Source of the DNA: an uncultured Clostridia bacterium
Lineage (GTDB): Bacteria > Bacillota > Clostridia > Oscillospirales > Acutalibacteraceae
Length of the DNA stretch: 64,000 nucleotides
NCBI GenBank assembly: GCA_947625785.1
Contig: CANQPS010000006.1
Coordinates: 1-64,000, forward strand
Direction: 5' to 3'
Translations under genes and position numbers: made by a program
Shown here: positions 56,932-64,000 of the stretch, in pieces
Position numbering within the stretch: the stretch's first letter is position 1
Layout: every line of letters starts with the position of its first letter
The notes under the pieces: model-generated
Database searches by the model: none
The model's input: only the letters and a program-made list of their open reading frames with translations
What the model was told of the DNA's origin: nothing

Positions 56932-57324
56932 TTACACATACACCATAGCCGCAAAGACCATATCCCGTGCCTCCTGCCGACAATTGTTCCCGATAGCACC
57001 GACTTTGTAAAGGTTGCCGATCTCGTTGGCGATTTGATACTCACGGTTATTCTTTATCAGCAGTTCAGCCTGTTCGCCTACCGCATCAGTCACCTTGATG
57101 TCAAATTCTTCGAGATAGCGGTAAATTTCGCCGCTGTCCACAAGGTTCTGTAAACGTTCGGGGCAATATTCTTCGCAGTAGTGCAGATGATATTTCACGC
57201 AGTCGTGCCAGAAGCTGTGCTGTTCGATTTCGCCTGTTTTTGTGATGTGGGTCACGGTAAGTTTGTCGGTGTCTACTGTCCAGACGGGCTTGCCGTTCAT
57301 GGTCTGTTTGCTCTCAAAAATCAT
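56932..57324 (-). CDS. TnpV-like mobile-element protein
   Basis: 130 aa. The segment YCPERLQNLVDSGEIYRYLEEFD, followed by AELLIKNN and NCRQEARDMVFA, matches the general TnpV pattern (short helix-rich proteins of clostridial transposons) as I recall it. The N-terminal 40 residues (VWTVDTDKLTVTHITKTGEIEQHSFW) are beta-rich and not typical. Function unknown. Stop and next gene are 1 nt apart. Confidence 0.5.
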   Translation of the reverse strand: MIFESKQTMNGKPVWTVDTDKLTVTHITKTGEIEQHSFWHDCVKYHLHYCEEYCPERLQNLVDSGEIYRYLEEFDIKVTDAVGEQAELLIKNNREYQIANEIGNLYKVGAIGNNCRQEARDMVFAAMVYV

Positions 57325-57325
57325 A

Positions 57326-58030
57326 TCATTTTCCTCGCTTTCTTGTCATGTAAAATCCTACACCGCCGATTATAGCAACTGCGCCTATCACTCCGCCTAT
57401 CATCAGCGGACTTGCCCCGGTTTGAACGGAATTGCCCTCTGTATCGCTTGAAAGGCTTTCGGTAGTATCTGTATCCTCTGTCGTGTCTGTGCCGTCAGAG
57501 GGCTTTTCCGCTCCGCCTGAAACCTTTCCGATAACTCTCGGACTGTCCTCCCCCTCGTCATGTATCTCATAGCTGTCAGTGTTGTCCTCGTCCTCCTCCA
57601 AAGTACTGAACGGTGGAAAACTATCCACGGTATTGCCGTTTTCATCGGTCATGATCCACTGATTCTGCCAATAGGTGAACGAATAGCTGTGTTCGGGCGT
57701 GTCGATAGTCCAGTTGCCGTTATTATCGTCGTTGAAGTCCCAATCCTCGATAACGTCCTGATAATAGCGCTTATATTCGTATTTCAGTTCACCCAACTCC
57801 ATCCAATCGTATTCATCAGAGCTGTAGTTGTCATCGATCCACTGATCCAGCAGGTGGTGCTTGTACGAGCCTTCGGGGAAAGTCGTGCCGTCGTCACCCT
57901 TGCCGTGCCACATATCCTCCCAGATCTCGGATTCGATGTAATCACGGTCAAGCGTTTCGGCGGCATGAGCGGTCAATGCCGTGCCAAGCATCATAGCACT
58001 ACAGCATATAGCTGTGATAATTTTCTTCAT
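57326..58030 (-). CDS. Secreted, membrane-anchored mobile-element surface protein
   Basis: About 234 aa from ATG 58030 (GAAAGGAG 8 nt upstream; an earlier ATG at 58045 is inside that site). Signal peptide MKKIITAICCSAMMLGTALTAHA; acidic, Asp/Glu/Tyr-rich middle; Ser/Thr/Asp-rich linker; C-terminal membrane helix and RKRGK tail preceded by NSVQTGASP. That end resembles a degenerate sortase or anchor signal (no LPXTG). Such proteins occur in clostridial conjugative elements, presumably in mating-pair contact. Follows ssb in an operon. Confidence 0.65.
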   Translation of the reverse strand: MKKIITAICCSAMMLGTALTAHAAETLDRDYIESEIWEDMWHGKGDDGTTFPEGSYKHHLLDQWIDDNYSSDEYDWMELGELKYEYKRYYQDVIEDWDFNDDNNGNWTIDTPEHSYSFTYWQNQWIMTDENGNTVDSFPPFSTLEEDEDNTDSYEIHDEGEDSPRVIGKVSGGAEKPSDGTDTTEDTDTTESLSSDTEGNSVQTGASPLMIGGVIGAVAIIGGVGFYMTRKRGK

Positions 58031-58044
58031 AGGCACTCCTTTCA

Positions 58045-58413
58045 TCAGAACGGCAGATTATCCGCTGAATACGGAATATCTATGCGAATGGGCTGTGCTT
58101 TCCTGTTGCCCGAAAAGTGTATCTCATCGACTTTCACTTCCGTGGCAGAACGTTTCTGACCGTCCTTTTCATAGCGAATGATATGGACTGCTCCGACAAG
58201 AGTTATCATGTCGCCCTTTTTGAACCAACTTGCAACCGTGTCACCGTTGCGATTCCATGCCACACAGTTAAAAAAGTCGGTTTCAGGCTTTTCTTCCCCT
58301 TTACGTTTCGGACGGTCGCAGGCTATTGTGAATTTGCAAAGCCTGTTTTCGCCTATGGTCTGGATTTCGGGATCGGCAGTCAGCCGTCCTGCTACTAAAA
58401 ATTTGTTCAGCAT
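58045..58413 (-). CDS. ssb: Single-stranded DNA-binding protein (element-encoded)
   Basis: 122 aa. OB-fold sequence LNKFLVAGRLTADPEI, CKFTIACDRP, FFNCVAWNRNGDTVASWFKKGD and LVGAVHIIRYEKDGQKR, and an acidic-hydrophobic C-terminus ending NLPF like SSB tails. Short (122 aa) as in plasmid or ICE SSBs. Probably protects transferred single-stranded DNA. Confidence 0.85.
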   Translation of the reverse strand: MLNKFLVAGRLTADPEIQTIGENRLCKFTIACDRPKRKGEEKPETDFFNCVAWNRNGDTVASWFKKGDMITLVGAVHIIRYEKDGQKRSATEVKVDEIHFSGNRKAQPIRIDIPYSADNLPF

Positions 58414-58589
58414 AAATGCTCTCCTTTCGGTTTCAGGTGTTGTTGTTCTGTTGTGTTATTATTATATATCACCATACACCCAATGTCAAGTATAATTTTG
58501 AGAAGAAAACTATTTTTGTCTATGCGCCGCAATCAATACCCGATTTTTCGCATTTTCCCAGTCGAAATTCAACAAATTTGCGGTTATGC

Positions 58590-58618
58590 TTGACTTTGCA
58601 CCCAATATCTGATAGAAT
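58590..58618 (+). promoter_or_regulatory. Promoter of the zinc-ribbon/RHH gene
   Basis: TTGACT (58590-58595), 17-nt spacer, TAGAAT (58613-58618), 25 nt before the GTG start at 58644. Confidence 0.65.
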
Positions 58619-58643
58619 AGAGGTAATGATAGGAGGTGCAGCC

Positions 58644-59051
58644 GTGGTTACACGCAAATGCGAGATGTGCGACATGGAGTTTCAGGCTAATTCCAACCGT
58701 GCGAAATACTGCAAATATTGCCGTGACAAGGTGCAAGTCCAGCGTAACAGGGCGTACAAAGAGAAAAAAGAATCGGGTACGGCTGTGAAGATTAGCAGCG
58801 AACAGGTCTGTCCGCTCTGTGGTAAAACTTTCACCGTGACTTCCGGCTCGCAGAAGTATTGCAGGGACTGTACTCCGCCGAGGAAGAAAGCTCCCTCGAA
58901 CACCGAGTACCTCAAAGGGCATTACGATTATATCCGTGTGAATGTTCCCAAGGGTGAACGTGAGAAGATCAAGGAATATGCACAGTCGCAGGGTATGAGC
59001 GTGAATAAGCTGTTGTTGACGGCTTTGGAGGAATACAAAATAAATCATTAA
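58644..59051 (+). CDS. Zinc-ribbon and ribbon-helix-helix-like DNA-binding protein
   Basis: 135 aa; GTG 58644 has AGGAGG 7 nt upstream, whereas the longer frame from 58416 has none. Two Cys4 ribbons (CEMCDMEF...YCKYC; CPLCGKTF...YCRDC) and a C-terminal Arc/CopG-like stretch YIRVNVPKGEREKIKEYAQS. Probably a regulator of the element's transfer genes. Divergent from ssb. Confidence 0.65.
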   Translation: MVTRKCEMCDMEFQANSNRAKYCKYCRDKVQVQRNRAYKEKKESGTAVKISSEQVCPLCGKTFTVTSGSQKYCRDCTPPRKKAPSNTEYLKGHYDYIRVNVPKGEREKIKEYAQSQGMSVNKLLLTALEEYKINH

Positions 59052-59072
59052 TACTTTTACAGAAGTAAAACT

Positions 59073-59675
59073 ATGATTGAACAGTTTATCAAAAGTTATT
59101 GGGAATACTATTTAGAGTTAGAATCACAACTCATTGAAACGAAGCGTTATGTTGAATTTGGGATAAAAAATAATCAAACATATTCCGTAGAATACTTAAA
59201 ACTATATCAAGCTGTGTGTAGTGAGATCGATGTTGTGGGAAAGGAAATCGCACAAACTGTTAATCCGAATTTCAAGGTGGATGACCATACAAATATCTTT
59301 AAATGGGGATTCCAAGTCCAACAGCAATTTGGCTTTATTAAAGATACCTGTGTTTTATTCAATGATGAGATAACTCTGCAACCATTTGAAAACTGGGAAT
59401 ATGAACAATATACCGATTCATCAAATCGAACACGGTTACGGATTGTTGGTGGAATAAAAAACGTCATCAAATGGTGGAAAAATTATAATAAAGTAAAGCA
59501 TCAGCGAATAGGGTTAGTAAAGGGAACCAAAAACTATATTCTTGCAAATCAAGAAAACCTTGTATTAGCTTTTGCCGCTTTATTTTTATTAGAGAAATTA
59601 TTCCTTGAATGGCGTATTGTAGAGGAACAGTATAACGGATCGATTGATGAGAGTCGACTATTCATAAAACAGTAA
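59073..59675 (+). CDS. Cargo protein with HEPN-like motif (unknown)
   Basis: 200 aa, AT-rich compared with its ICE neighbours, so perhaps recent cargo. Helical. WWKNYNKVKHQR (about residues 128-139) resembles the W..YN..KH.R motif of HEPN-type or Abi-like proteins. If real, RNase or toxin activity in defence is possible, but the Rx4-6H signature is only partly visible (the His is in VKHQR). No partner antitoxin seen. Fits a cargo gene between the zinc-ribbon and relaxase genes. Confidence 0.45.
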   Translation: MIEQFIKSYWEYYLELESQLIETKRYVEFGIKNNQTYSVEYLKLYQAVCSEIDVVGKEIAQTVNPNFKVDDHTNIFKWGFQVQQQFGFIKDTCVLFNDEITLQPFENWEYEQYTDSSNRTRLRIVGGIKNVIKWWKNYNKVKHQRIGLVKGTKNYILANQENLVLAFAALFLLEKLFLEWRIVEEQYNGSIDESRLFIKQ

Positions 59676-61081
59676 TCACTCCAGATCCCCGTTCTTTTTC
59701 CGTTTTTTATTCTGCTCCTGCACGGCACGTTCCTGCCGCAAAAATTCCTCGATAGTCTGCTGTGCCTGCGCCAGATCTTCGGACTTCTGACTAACAGAAT
59801 GATACAACTCATTTTTATCCGACCGCTCTTGTATAAGGGCGGTTATTTTTTGCTCCAATTCATCAACAGTCGGCAGGTTCTTGTCGGGATACCACTCCAA
59901 TAACTGACGGCTGACTTCCTTATACTCCTGCAATTCATAGCTGTTCTGCTCACGGAATTTCTTTTCCTTCCGACCACTAAGATTTTTCAGTTCCGCATGA
60001 ATACCTTCTAGTCTGTGATATTTTCGCAGGATTTTCAGCTGATATTTGCTGTCCTCAATGGCGGTTTGGAGCGAGTTTAATTCTGCCGACAGCCTGCCAC
60101 GCTGTGCGTAAGCCTGCATAGCCGCCGAACGCATATTTTCGGGACTGACACCGTACTGTGTAAGGATATTTTTTGCGATACTTGCGACTTTCATATTGCC
60201 ACGATCAATGGCATCTTGAATAAACCTGTTTTCGGGAGTTTTCTCGGCAGTTTTCCGTATCTTCGTTTTCGGAGTGCATGTCATTTCGCCACGGCACATA
60301 GCGATACGGCTTTTTATCTGCGGAGTTTCGTAAAACCAGCCCAAAGTCCGACTGCGAGTAAACTTCGCTCTCGGATTTCTTTCAAGCTGTTCCGCAAGCA
60401 TAAATTTCAGGTCTATTTTATGATCGGGGTTATACTGAACAAGGATATTATTTTCGGCACATCTGCGGAGAAAATCCTCCCAGTTTTCGCTCTCGGAAAC
60501 AACCTTGTCGATGGCATTTTTCAGCTTTGCTTTCCATAAAAGTCCCTGCCGGTTCATGTCCCATTCCCAGTGTGACTTTCCCTTCCCACGTTCGGGGTGT
60601 TCTATGACAGATAAACTATGTTCACGACATACTTCATCGGTGACGGTTCTCAGCTTTTGAAATGACCTGTCCTGCTTTGAAGTATGGCGGTTCTCCAGAT
60701 ACTCGAAAGTCCTGCCGTTTATCAGGTTCGTATTATTGAAAATACAATGCATATGCAGGTGGTCTTTGTCCGTGTGGATTGCAAGATAGTATTGATACTG
60801 GAATTTCAGGAACTTGTCGCATATTTCCATGCCTATCTCAAAGGCTTTCTGCGGAGTAACTTCCCCCGGCTTGAACGACACAATAAAGTGTTGTGCAAGC
60901 ACGGAACTCCTGCCTGTTCCCTTGGCGGTGACATCTGCAAAATCCTTGGCAGCTTTTGCAGGATCACGGCTGCACATACAAGTCGAAATATACAGTCCGT
61001 TCTCCGTTTTTTCGGGTCGGCTATGTAGGCTATTGCTGAACCAATTGTAGCTGAGATTCCAAATATTTTAGTTGCTGCCAT
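59676..61081 (-). pseudogene. Relaxase (MOBP-like, VirD2/MobA family), frameshifted
   Basis: Full-length sequence would start ATG 61081 (MAATKIFGISATIGSAIAYI) and reach about 465 aa. A one-base deletion in a run of A (T6 at plus 61007-61012) shifts the frame after DPKK; the downstream frame holds the whole catalytic part: SVLAQHFIVSFKPGEVT and the metal triad HTDKDHLHMHCIFN. Relaxases nick oriT and lead DNA into the recipient. A long coiled-coil-rich C-terminus follows. The break might be sequencing error, slippage, or real inactivation. Confidence 0.85.
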
Positions 61082-61368
61082 ATCTCCTCCTGCTTCTGCC
61101 TGATTTCTACTATGGCATAGACTTTATCGGTGCTGTTTACTCTTGTGGCAATTTGGTTTATGTTACTGGTCATACCGCTGATCTGCCGCATAAGAAACTG
61201 CATATCATCATCGCTGAATTTTACGATAAGTCCCTCAAAAAACAACATTCTCATGAACTCGCTTTTTGACTTCAACCCACTCAATTCAAACTTGCGGTTC
61301 AGGTAGTCAAATTCTTCCACGGTCAGTCTGACCTGAACGCTTCGTGTTCTATTGATTTTATCTTTCAT
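61030..61368 (-). CDS. mobC: MobC-like mobilisation accessory protein
   Basis: 112 aa. Ribbon-helix-helix N-terminus (RSVQVRLTVEEFDYLNRK), then SEFMRMLFFEGL and MTSNINQIATRVNSTD, typical of MobC, which helps the relaxase bind and melt oriT. Stop overlaps the relaxase start by about 50 nt. Confidence 0.85.
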   Translation of the reverse strand: MKDKINRTRSVQVRLTVEEFDYLNRKFELSGLKSKSEFMRMLFFEGLIVKFSDDDMQFLMRQISGMTSNINQIATRVNSTDKVYAIVEIRQKQEEIWQQLKYLESQLQLVQQ

Positions 61369-61393
61369 CGTATCTCCTTATTTTCGGGGTTTT

Positions 61394-61501
61394 AGGGGCA
61401 GACAGCCCCTGACAAGCTATGCGGTCAAAACTGCAAAACTCCGTTTTTGTAGTGCATGACCGCCGTGCTTGCTACTTTTCAAACCGCCTTTTTTGGGCGG
61501 T
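61394..61501. other. Candidate origin of transfer (oriT)
   Basis: Just upstream of mobC and outside any ORF lie three stem-loops: AGGGGC/GCCCCT (61394-61410); a long one with outer arms GCGGTCA (61421-61427) and TGACCGC (61457-61463) and inner CTGCAAAA/TTTTTGTAG; and ACCGCC/GGCGGT (61483-61501). The CGTGCTTGC after the second stem resembles nick regions of mobilisable elements. Nick site is not identified. Confidence 0.5.
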
Positions 61502-61682
61502 AATCATTTTATCTTGTATTTCGGATATTTTTGGGAACAGTCGCCGTTTACCATAGGCAAAAGTTCCTGAAAATACTCCTCTATAATATCAACCGAGGAA
61601 TTTTTATTTTTAACGCTAAAAACGTTCTTGTTCATAAAAATGTAACATTGGAGATTCCTCAATGATTGAAAACTCCAAACGA

Positions 61683-61711
61683 TTGAAAATAGCGACGAAA
61701 TATGCTATAAT
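61683..61711 (+). promoter_or_regulatory. Promoter of the first HTH regulator
   Basis: TTGAAA (61683-61688), 17-nt spacer, TATAAT (61706-61711). The leader to ATG 61972 is about 255 nt and contains AAGGAG at 61753-61758 and a GATGAT/ATCATC hairpin; a 5-codon ORF (MEMID) is the only short frame I see there. Confidence 0.65.
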
Positions 61712-61971
61712 GGTTTATAGTTGCTAAGACAGTGAATTTTTACCAACTAAGAAAGGAGCCGTGTTCAGTATATATGGAGATGATAGACTAATCATCTTGG
61801 TATTATACAAGGCACGGTCTCGGCATAAATTCCAGCCGCTTGCTCCCTACTGATTTGATAGGTCTGTTTCGCTGTATGGTGAATTACTTCATCTGCTGAA
61901 CAGGAAACTATAAACTCCCATAACTCATATGTTGCAGCGATGATAGTATTCGACTGAACCAGTGAAGAATC

Positions 61972-62421
61972 ATGAGCAAAGAAGTTATGGAGATTGAGGA
62001 AATTATCCCTACGATGACAGTGGAGCAGATCGCACAAGTATGCAGAGAAATATCCACTGATAAAAGCAAGCCCCCGATAGAAAAGAAATCTTTCGGAGAA
62101 ATTCTCAAAGATATTGTTCGTGAGCGTGACATTGACATGGAAGATATTCTTGCAGCAACTGGCATTGATGACAAGTCATATTATCGTTATCGTTCGCAGA
62201 AAGATGATACCGTTCCAAAGGTGGAAACACTCATCAAACTTTGTGTCGGTTTAAGACTGCATCGGGTACAGATAGACTACATATTCGCTCTCTTGGGCTA
62301 TCAGATAAAGCTGAATGACCCGAACTATGACATCTATCAGTATTATTTCGACTTCTGTGCAGTAATCAAGGAACTGACAGTAACATCACTCTTGAAAGAA
62401 ATCAGGCTGTCTGAAACATAA
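61972..62421 (+). CDS. Helix-turn-helix transcriptional regulator (XRE-like)
   Basis: 149 aa. An HTH lies at about residues 60-105: FGEILKDIVRERDIDMEDILAATGI (first helix) and YYRYRSQKDDTVPKVETLIKLCVGLRL. Beyond is a helical segment related to the second HTH protein below (LRLHRVQIDYIFALLG). Probably controls the element. No clear Shine-Dalgarno at ATG 61972; alternative start is ATG 61987. Confidence 0.65.
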   Translation: MSKEVMEIEEIIPTMTVEQIAQVCREISTDKSKPPIEKKSFGEILKDIVRERDIDMEDILAATGIDDKSYYRYRSQKDDTVPKVETLIKLCVGLRLHRVQIDYIFALLGYQIKLNDPNYDIYQYYFDFCAVIKELTVTSLLKEIRLSET

Positions 62422-62444
62422 TAGAATAACGCTGACCATATATG

Positions 62445-62478
62445 AAAAATCCGCAGGAGCAAAACTCTTGCGGATTTT
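62445..62478. terminator. Terminator after the first HTH gene
   Basis: AAAAATCCGCAGGAG pairs with CTCTTGCGGATTTT (one wobble), followed by CTGTTTTTTG. Confidence 0.75.
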
Positions 62479-62617
62479 CTGTTTTTTGAGCAATTATTCC
62501 TGTGAAATTTTCGTGAAAATTCTCATGCCGTGAGAAAATGACTTCTCAGGAAATGACGTAATATCAAGGAAATACAATAAACGCTTAAATTCTGATAAAA
62601 GTTGCAAGAAAAAATAC

Positions 62618-62655
62618 AGGCTTAAAAGTCAAGTAAAACAGCGACTTTCGAGCCT
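62618..62655 (+). terminator. Second hairpin in the 62.4-62.85 kb gap
   Basis: AGGCTTAAAAGTC pairs with GACTTTCGAGCCT (one mismatch), followed by TTTTCTTTG. It lies before the next promoter. The remainder of this gap holds only short palindromes. Confidence 0.5.
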
Positions 62656-62690
62656 TTTTCTTTGCCTGCTTTCATTCTCACACCGTGTCA

Positions 62691-62719
62691 TTTACAAAGA
62701 AAAATCCTTCCGTTATAAT
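62691..62719 (+). promoter_or_regulatory. Promoter of the second HTH gene
   Basis: TTTACA (62691-62696), 17-nt spacer, TATAAT (62714-62719). Confidence 0.65.
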
Positions 62720-62739
62720 AATTGTAAGCAATCAAAATG

Positions 62740-62784
62740 TCTCACGGTATTCTCCGATAATTGGAGTTCTCGGTTACTGTGAGA
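62740..62784 (+). promoter_or_regulatory. Structured 5' leader of the second HTH gene
   Basis: TCTCACGGTA (62740-62749) pairs with TACTGTGAGA (62775-62784, one mismatch); inner CTCC/GGAG. Lies between the promoter and ATG 62852 and may be an operator or RNA element. Confidence 0.4.
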
Positions 62785-62851
62785 GTAATGCGAAACAATC
62801 ATATCTGCCGAGGGTCTGATTGTCGGACTTTTATCCGTGAAAGGAACTATT

Positions 62852-63262
62852 ATGAGCAGAAAAAACAAATACAAAACGGCAGATGATCCCGATGAAACCT
62901 TCGGCGCTGTTTTAAGAAAACAAATGCATAAGCAGGGCATCGAAGTGAAACACCTTTCGGATATGACGGGCATCAGCATACCCTCCATATATCGTTATCT
63001 GAATGGTGAGAGGATATGCGGTCTTGAACATACTGCGGCTATCTGCATTTCAATGCGGCTGCACCCGATGATCTCCGAATATCTTTTTAGCCTGACACGT
63101 TCGCATCTGTGCCGAAACGATGAGCGTGATATTATCATCGCAAAATATCTCTACGGCTGTTATTATGATGCAGCTTACACCCTTAGAAAATGCAATCATG
63201 AAATGATATACGAGGGATATGAGCCGCTTACATCTCTTGGCACATTAAGAGAGTATGAATAA
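62852..63262 (+). CDS. Helix-turn-helix regulator of the mobile element
   Basis: 136 aa from ATG 62852 (AAAGGA 7 nt upstream). HTH about residues 18-60 (VLRKQMHKQGIEVKHLSDMTGISIPSIYRYLNG). Related in layout to the 149-aa regulator upstream. The last part is Tyr- and Cys-rich. Followed by the sigma-like gene after 5 nt. Confidence 0.7.
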   Translation: MSRKNKYKTADDPDETFGAVLRKQMHKQGIEVKHLSDMTGISIPSIYRYLNGERICGLEHTAAICISMRLHPMISEYLFSLTRSHLCRNDERDIIIAKYLYGCYYDAAYTLRKCNHEMIYEGYEPLTSLGTLREYE

Positions 63263-63267
63263 ATACC

Positions 63268-63705
63268 ATGTCAAGATTCATATACCGACATTTCGGTGCT
63301 GACTGCCCGAAAGAGGTCGAGCGAGAATATAACCGCAGTCTCAGATACGAAAAGTATTTGCAGGAGCGTGACCTTGAACACGGACTTGTCAGCTACGACA
63401 GCAAGAAAGTACCTGAGATCATAGACAGAACAACAACACAGGAATATCAACAGGAAACAGAATATGAGGAATTATGGGAGTACAGGAAAACTATTCTGCC
63501 GTCAGCACTTGAATGGCTGAAACAAAATCGCCCATACGAATATGGGCTGATATGGGAATATTTCTTGTCAAGCACAAGAGAAAAGATAACTCTGAATGTT
63601 CTTGCAAAAAAATATGGTGTGTCTGTAATGTCAATAAAGCGTTCCCTGAAAAAAGGACAGCTGCTTTTGAGGGCATACATTATCCAGCGAGAACCGCACG
63701 GTTGA
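63268..63705 (+). CDS. Sigma-70 region-4-like/HTH protein
   Basis: 145 aa. C-terminal HTH reads TLNVLAKKYGVSVMSIKRSLKKGQLLLRAYI, similar to sigma region 4 or phage-type activators common in clostridial mobile elements. N-terminal half is Glu/Tyr/Arg-rich (SRFIYRHFGADCPKEVEREYN). Start ATG 63268, closely after the HTH gene. Confidence 0.55.
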   Translation: MSRFIYRHFGADCPKEVEREYNRSLRYEKYLQERDLEHGLVSYDSKKVPEIIDRTTTQEYQQETEYEELWEYRKTILPSALEWLKQNRPYEYGLIWEYFLSSTREKITLNVLAKKYGVSVMSIKRSLKKGQLLLRAYIIQREPHG

Positions 63706-63845
63706 CTTTTGTGCAAAACATAGAAAATAGGATTTTTCAGAAAATTTCTGTCATTACAAGCGTTAAAAACCGAAAATCCTCGGTTGATATTATAGAGGGG
63801 ACTGACCGCTGATGCAGACTTCGGCCGCCCCTCGTCCTCCTTGTA

Positions 63846-63897
63846 AACCAATCTGCCCGACCTGTCCGTCCGACAGGCGGGCATCGGGCAGTTGGTT
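63846..63897. repeat. Long GC-rich inverted repeat
   Basis: Outer AACCAA pairs with TTGGTT, then CTGCCCGA (63853-63860) with TCGGGCAG (63884-63891), and an inner CCTGTC/GACAGG. Located 87 nt before the last start in the window, no T-run; possibly a regulatory or plasmid-like structure. Confidence 0.5.
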
Positions 63898-63983
63898 ATA
63901 AATAGAGCGTGGAGTGGATAGTCTCTTTGTCCATTTTCAGACTGTCCGCTCCGTAAATGCTCGATATGAAAGAGGTCATTAAA

Positions 63984-64000
63984 ATGAATGAAATTACAAT
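63984..64000 (+). CDS. Start of a gene truncated by the window end
   Basis: ATG at 63984 after AGAGGTC (63971-63977); only the first 5 codons (MNEIT) are visible. Confidence 0.4.

Noticed and set aside
57560-58159. 199-aa plus-strand ORF
   Set aside because: Mirror of the surface protein gene; no ribosome binding site.
58416-58643. N-terminal extension of the zinc-ribbon protein
   Set aside because: A promoter at 58590-58618 and AGGAGG at 58631 place the start at 58644.
1-64000. CRISPR arrays, tRNA or rRNA genes
   Set aside because: No regularly spaced direct repeats and no tRNA- or rRNA-like sequence were noticed on either strand.

Overview
The window looks like a chromosome segment of an anaerobic, low-GC, spore-lineage Clostridia bacterium (Ruminococcus/Eubacterium/Oscillospiraceae-like), carrying a large integrated mobile element. 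The evidence is AT-rich codon use in the left part, a CotJC-type manganese-catalase remnant, a CwlD amidase, a paired M16 peptidase operon, and typical clostridial small proteins. This placement is inference; no rRNA or other taxonomic marker is present.

Left part, about 1-26.5 kb (AT-rich chromosomal backbone). A secreted transglutaminase-like protein is followed by a 39-aa peptide gene and a compact set of four genes: HprK-like kinase, PqqD-type peptide-binding protein, S24/S26 peptidase and nucleotidyltransferase. This looks like a RiPP-type peptide locus without a recognisable cyclase. Next come an orphan serine recombinase and housekeeping genes: glyA, rarA, corA (with a 32-aa upstream ORF), udp, a coiled-coil protein, cwlD (start region inside a hairpin) and radA. 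They are followed by a MacA/MacB-like pair without an ATPase, a DUF6873-like protein, two M16 peptidases, lgt, folD and a DegT-type aminotransferase.

Middle, about 26.5-33.4 kb (boundary and decayed mobile DNA). Base composition shifts to higher GC. A membrane-anchored serine beta-lactamase-like protein is followed by nested wreckage: a frameshifted HTH gene, a truncated IS4-family transposase, a 5'-truncated group II intron whose domain V is intact, and the 3' remnant of a large conjugative-element helicase with a +1 frameshift.

Defence island, about 33.4-56.8 kb (minus strand, one tightly packed operon of about 23 kb reading leftward from 56698). The first genes are dndC-dndD-dndE-dndA (DNA phosphorothioation, no dndB). 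They are followed by a frameshifted Mrr-type endonuclease, a NERD-nuclease/UvrD helicase fusion, an AddB-like protein that keeps the Fe-S cysteines but seems to lack the nuclease core, and a SNF2 helicase. The last genes are a RecQ-like helicase, a winged-helix-like protein, a large P-loop ATPase, a small unknown protein and a NADAR-domain protein whose usual glutamate appears to be glycine. The SNF2/RecQ/small/ATPase block resembles DpdE-F-G-H of 7-deazaguanine DNA systems, and the DndCDEA order recalls the archaeal DndCDEA-Pbe systems. DndFGH-type restriction genes are absent. This hybrid modification-restriction island is the most interesting object in the window.

Right part, about 56.9-64 kb (mobile-element backbone). 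TnpV-like protein, surface protein, SSB, a zinc-ribbon/ribbon-helix-helix protein, a cargo gene with a HEPN-like motif, a relaxase broken by a homopolymer frameshift, MobC, a stem-rich oriT candidate, two HTH regulators with structured leaders, and a sigma-like protein. The defence island therefore sits as cargo between two parts of an integrative conjugative or mobilisable element.
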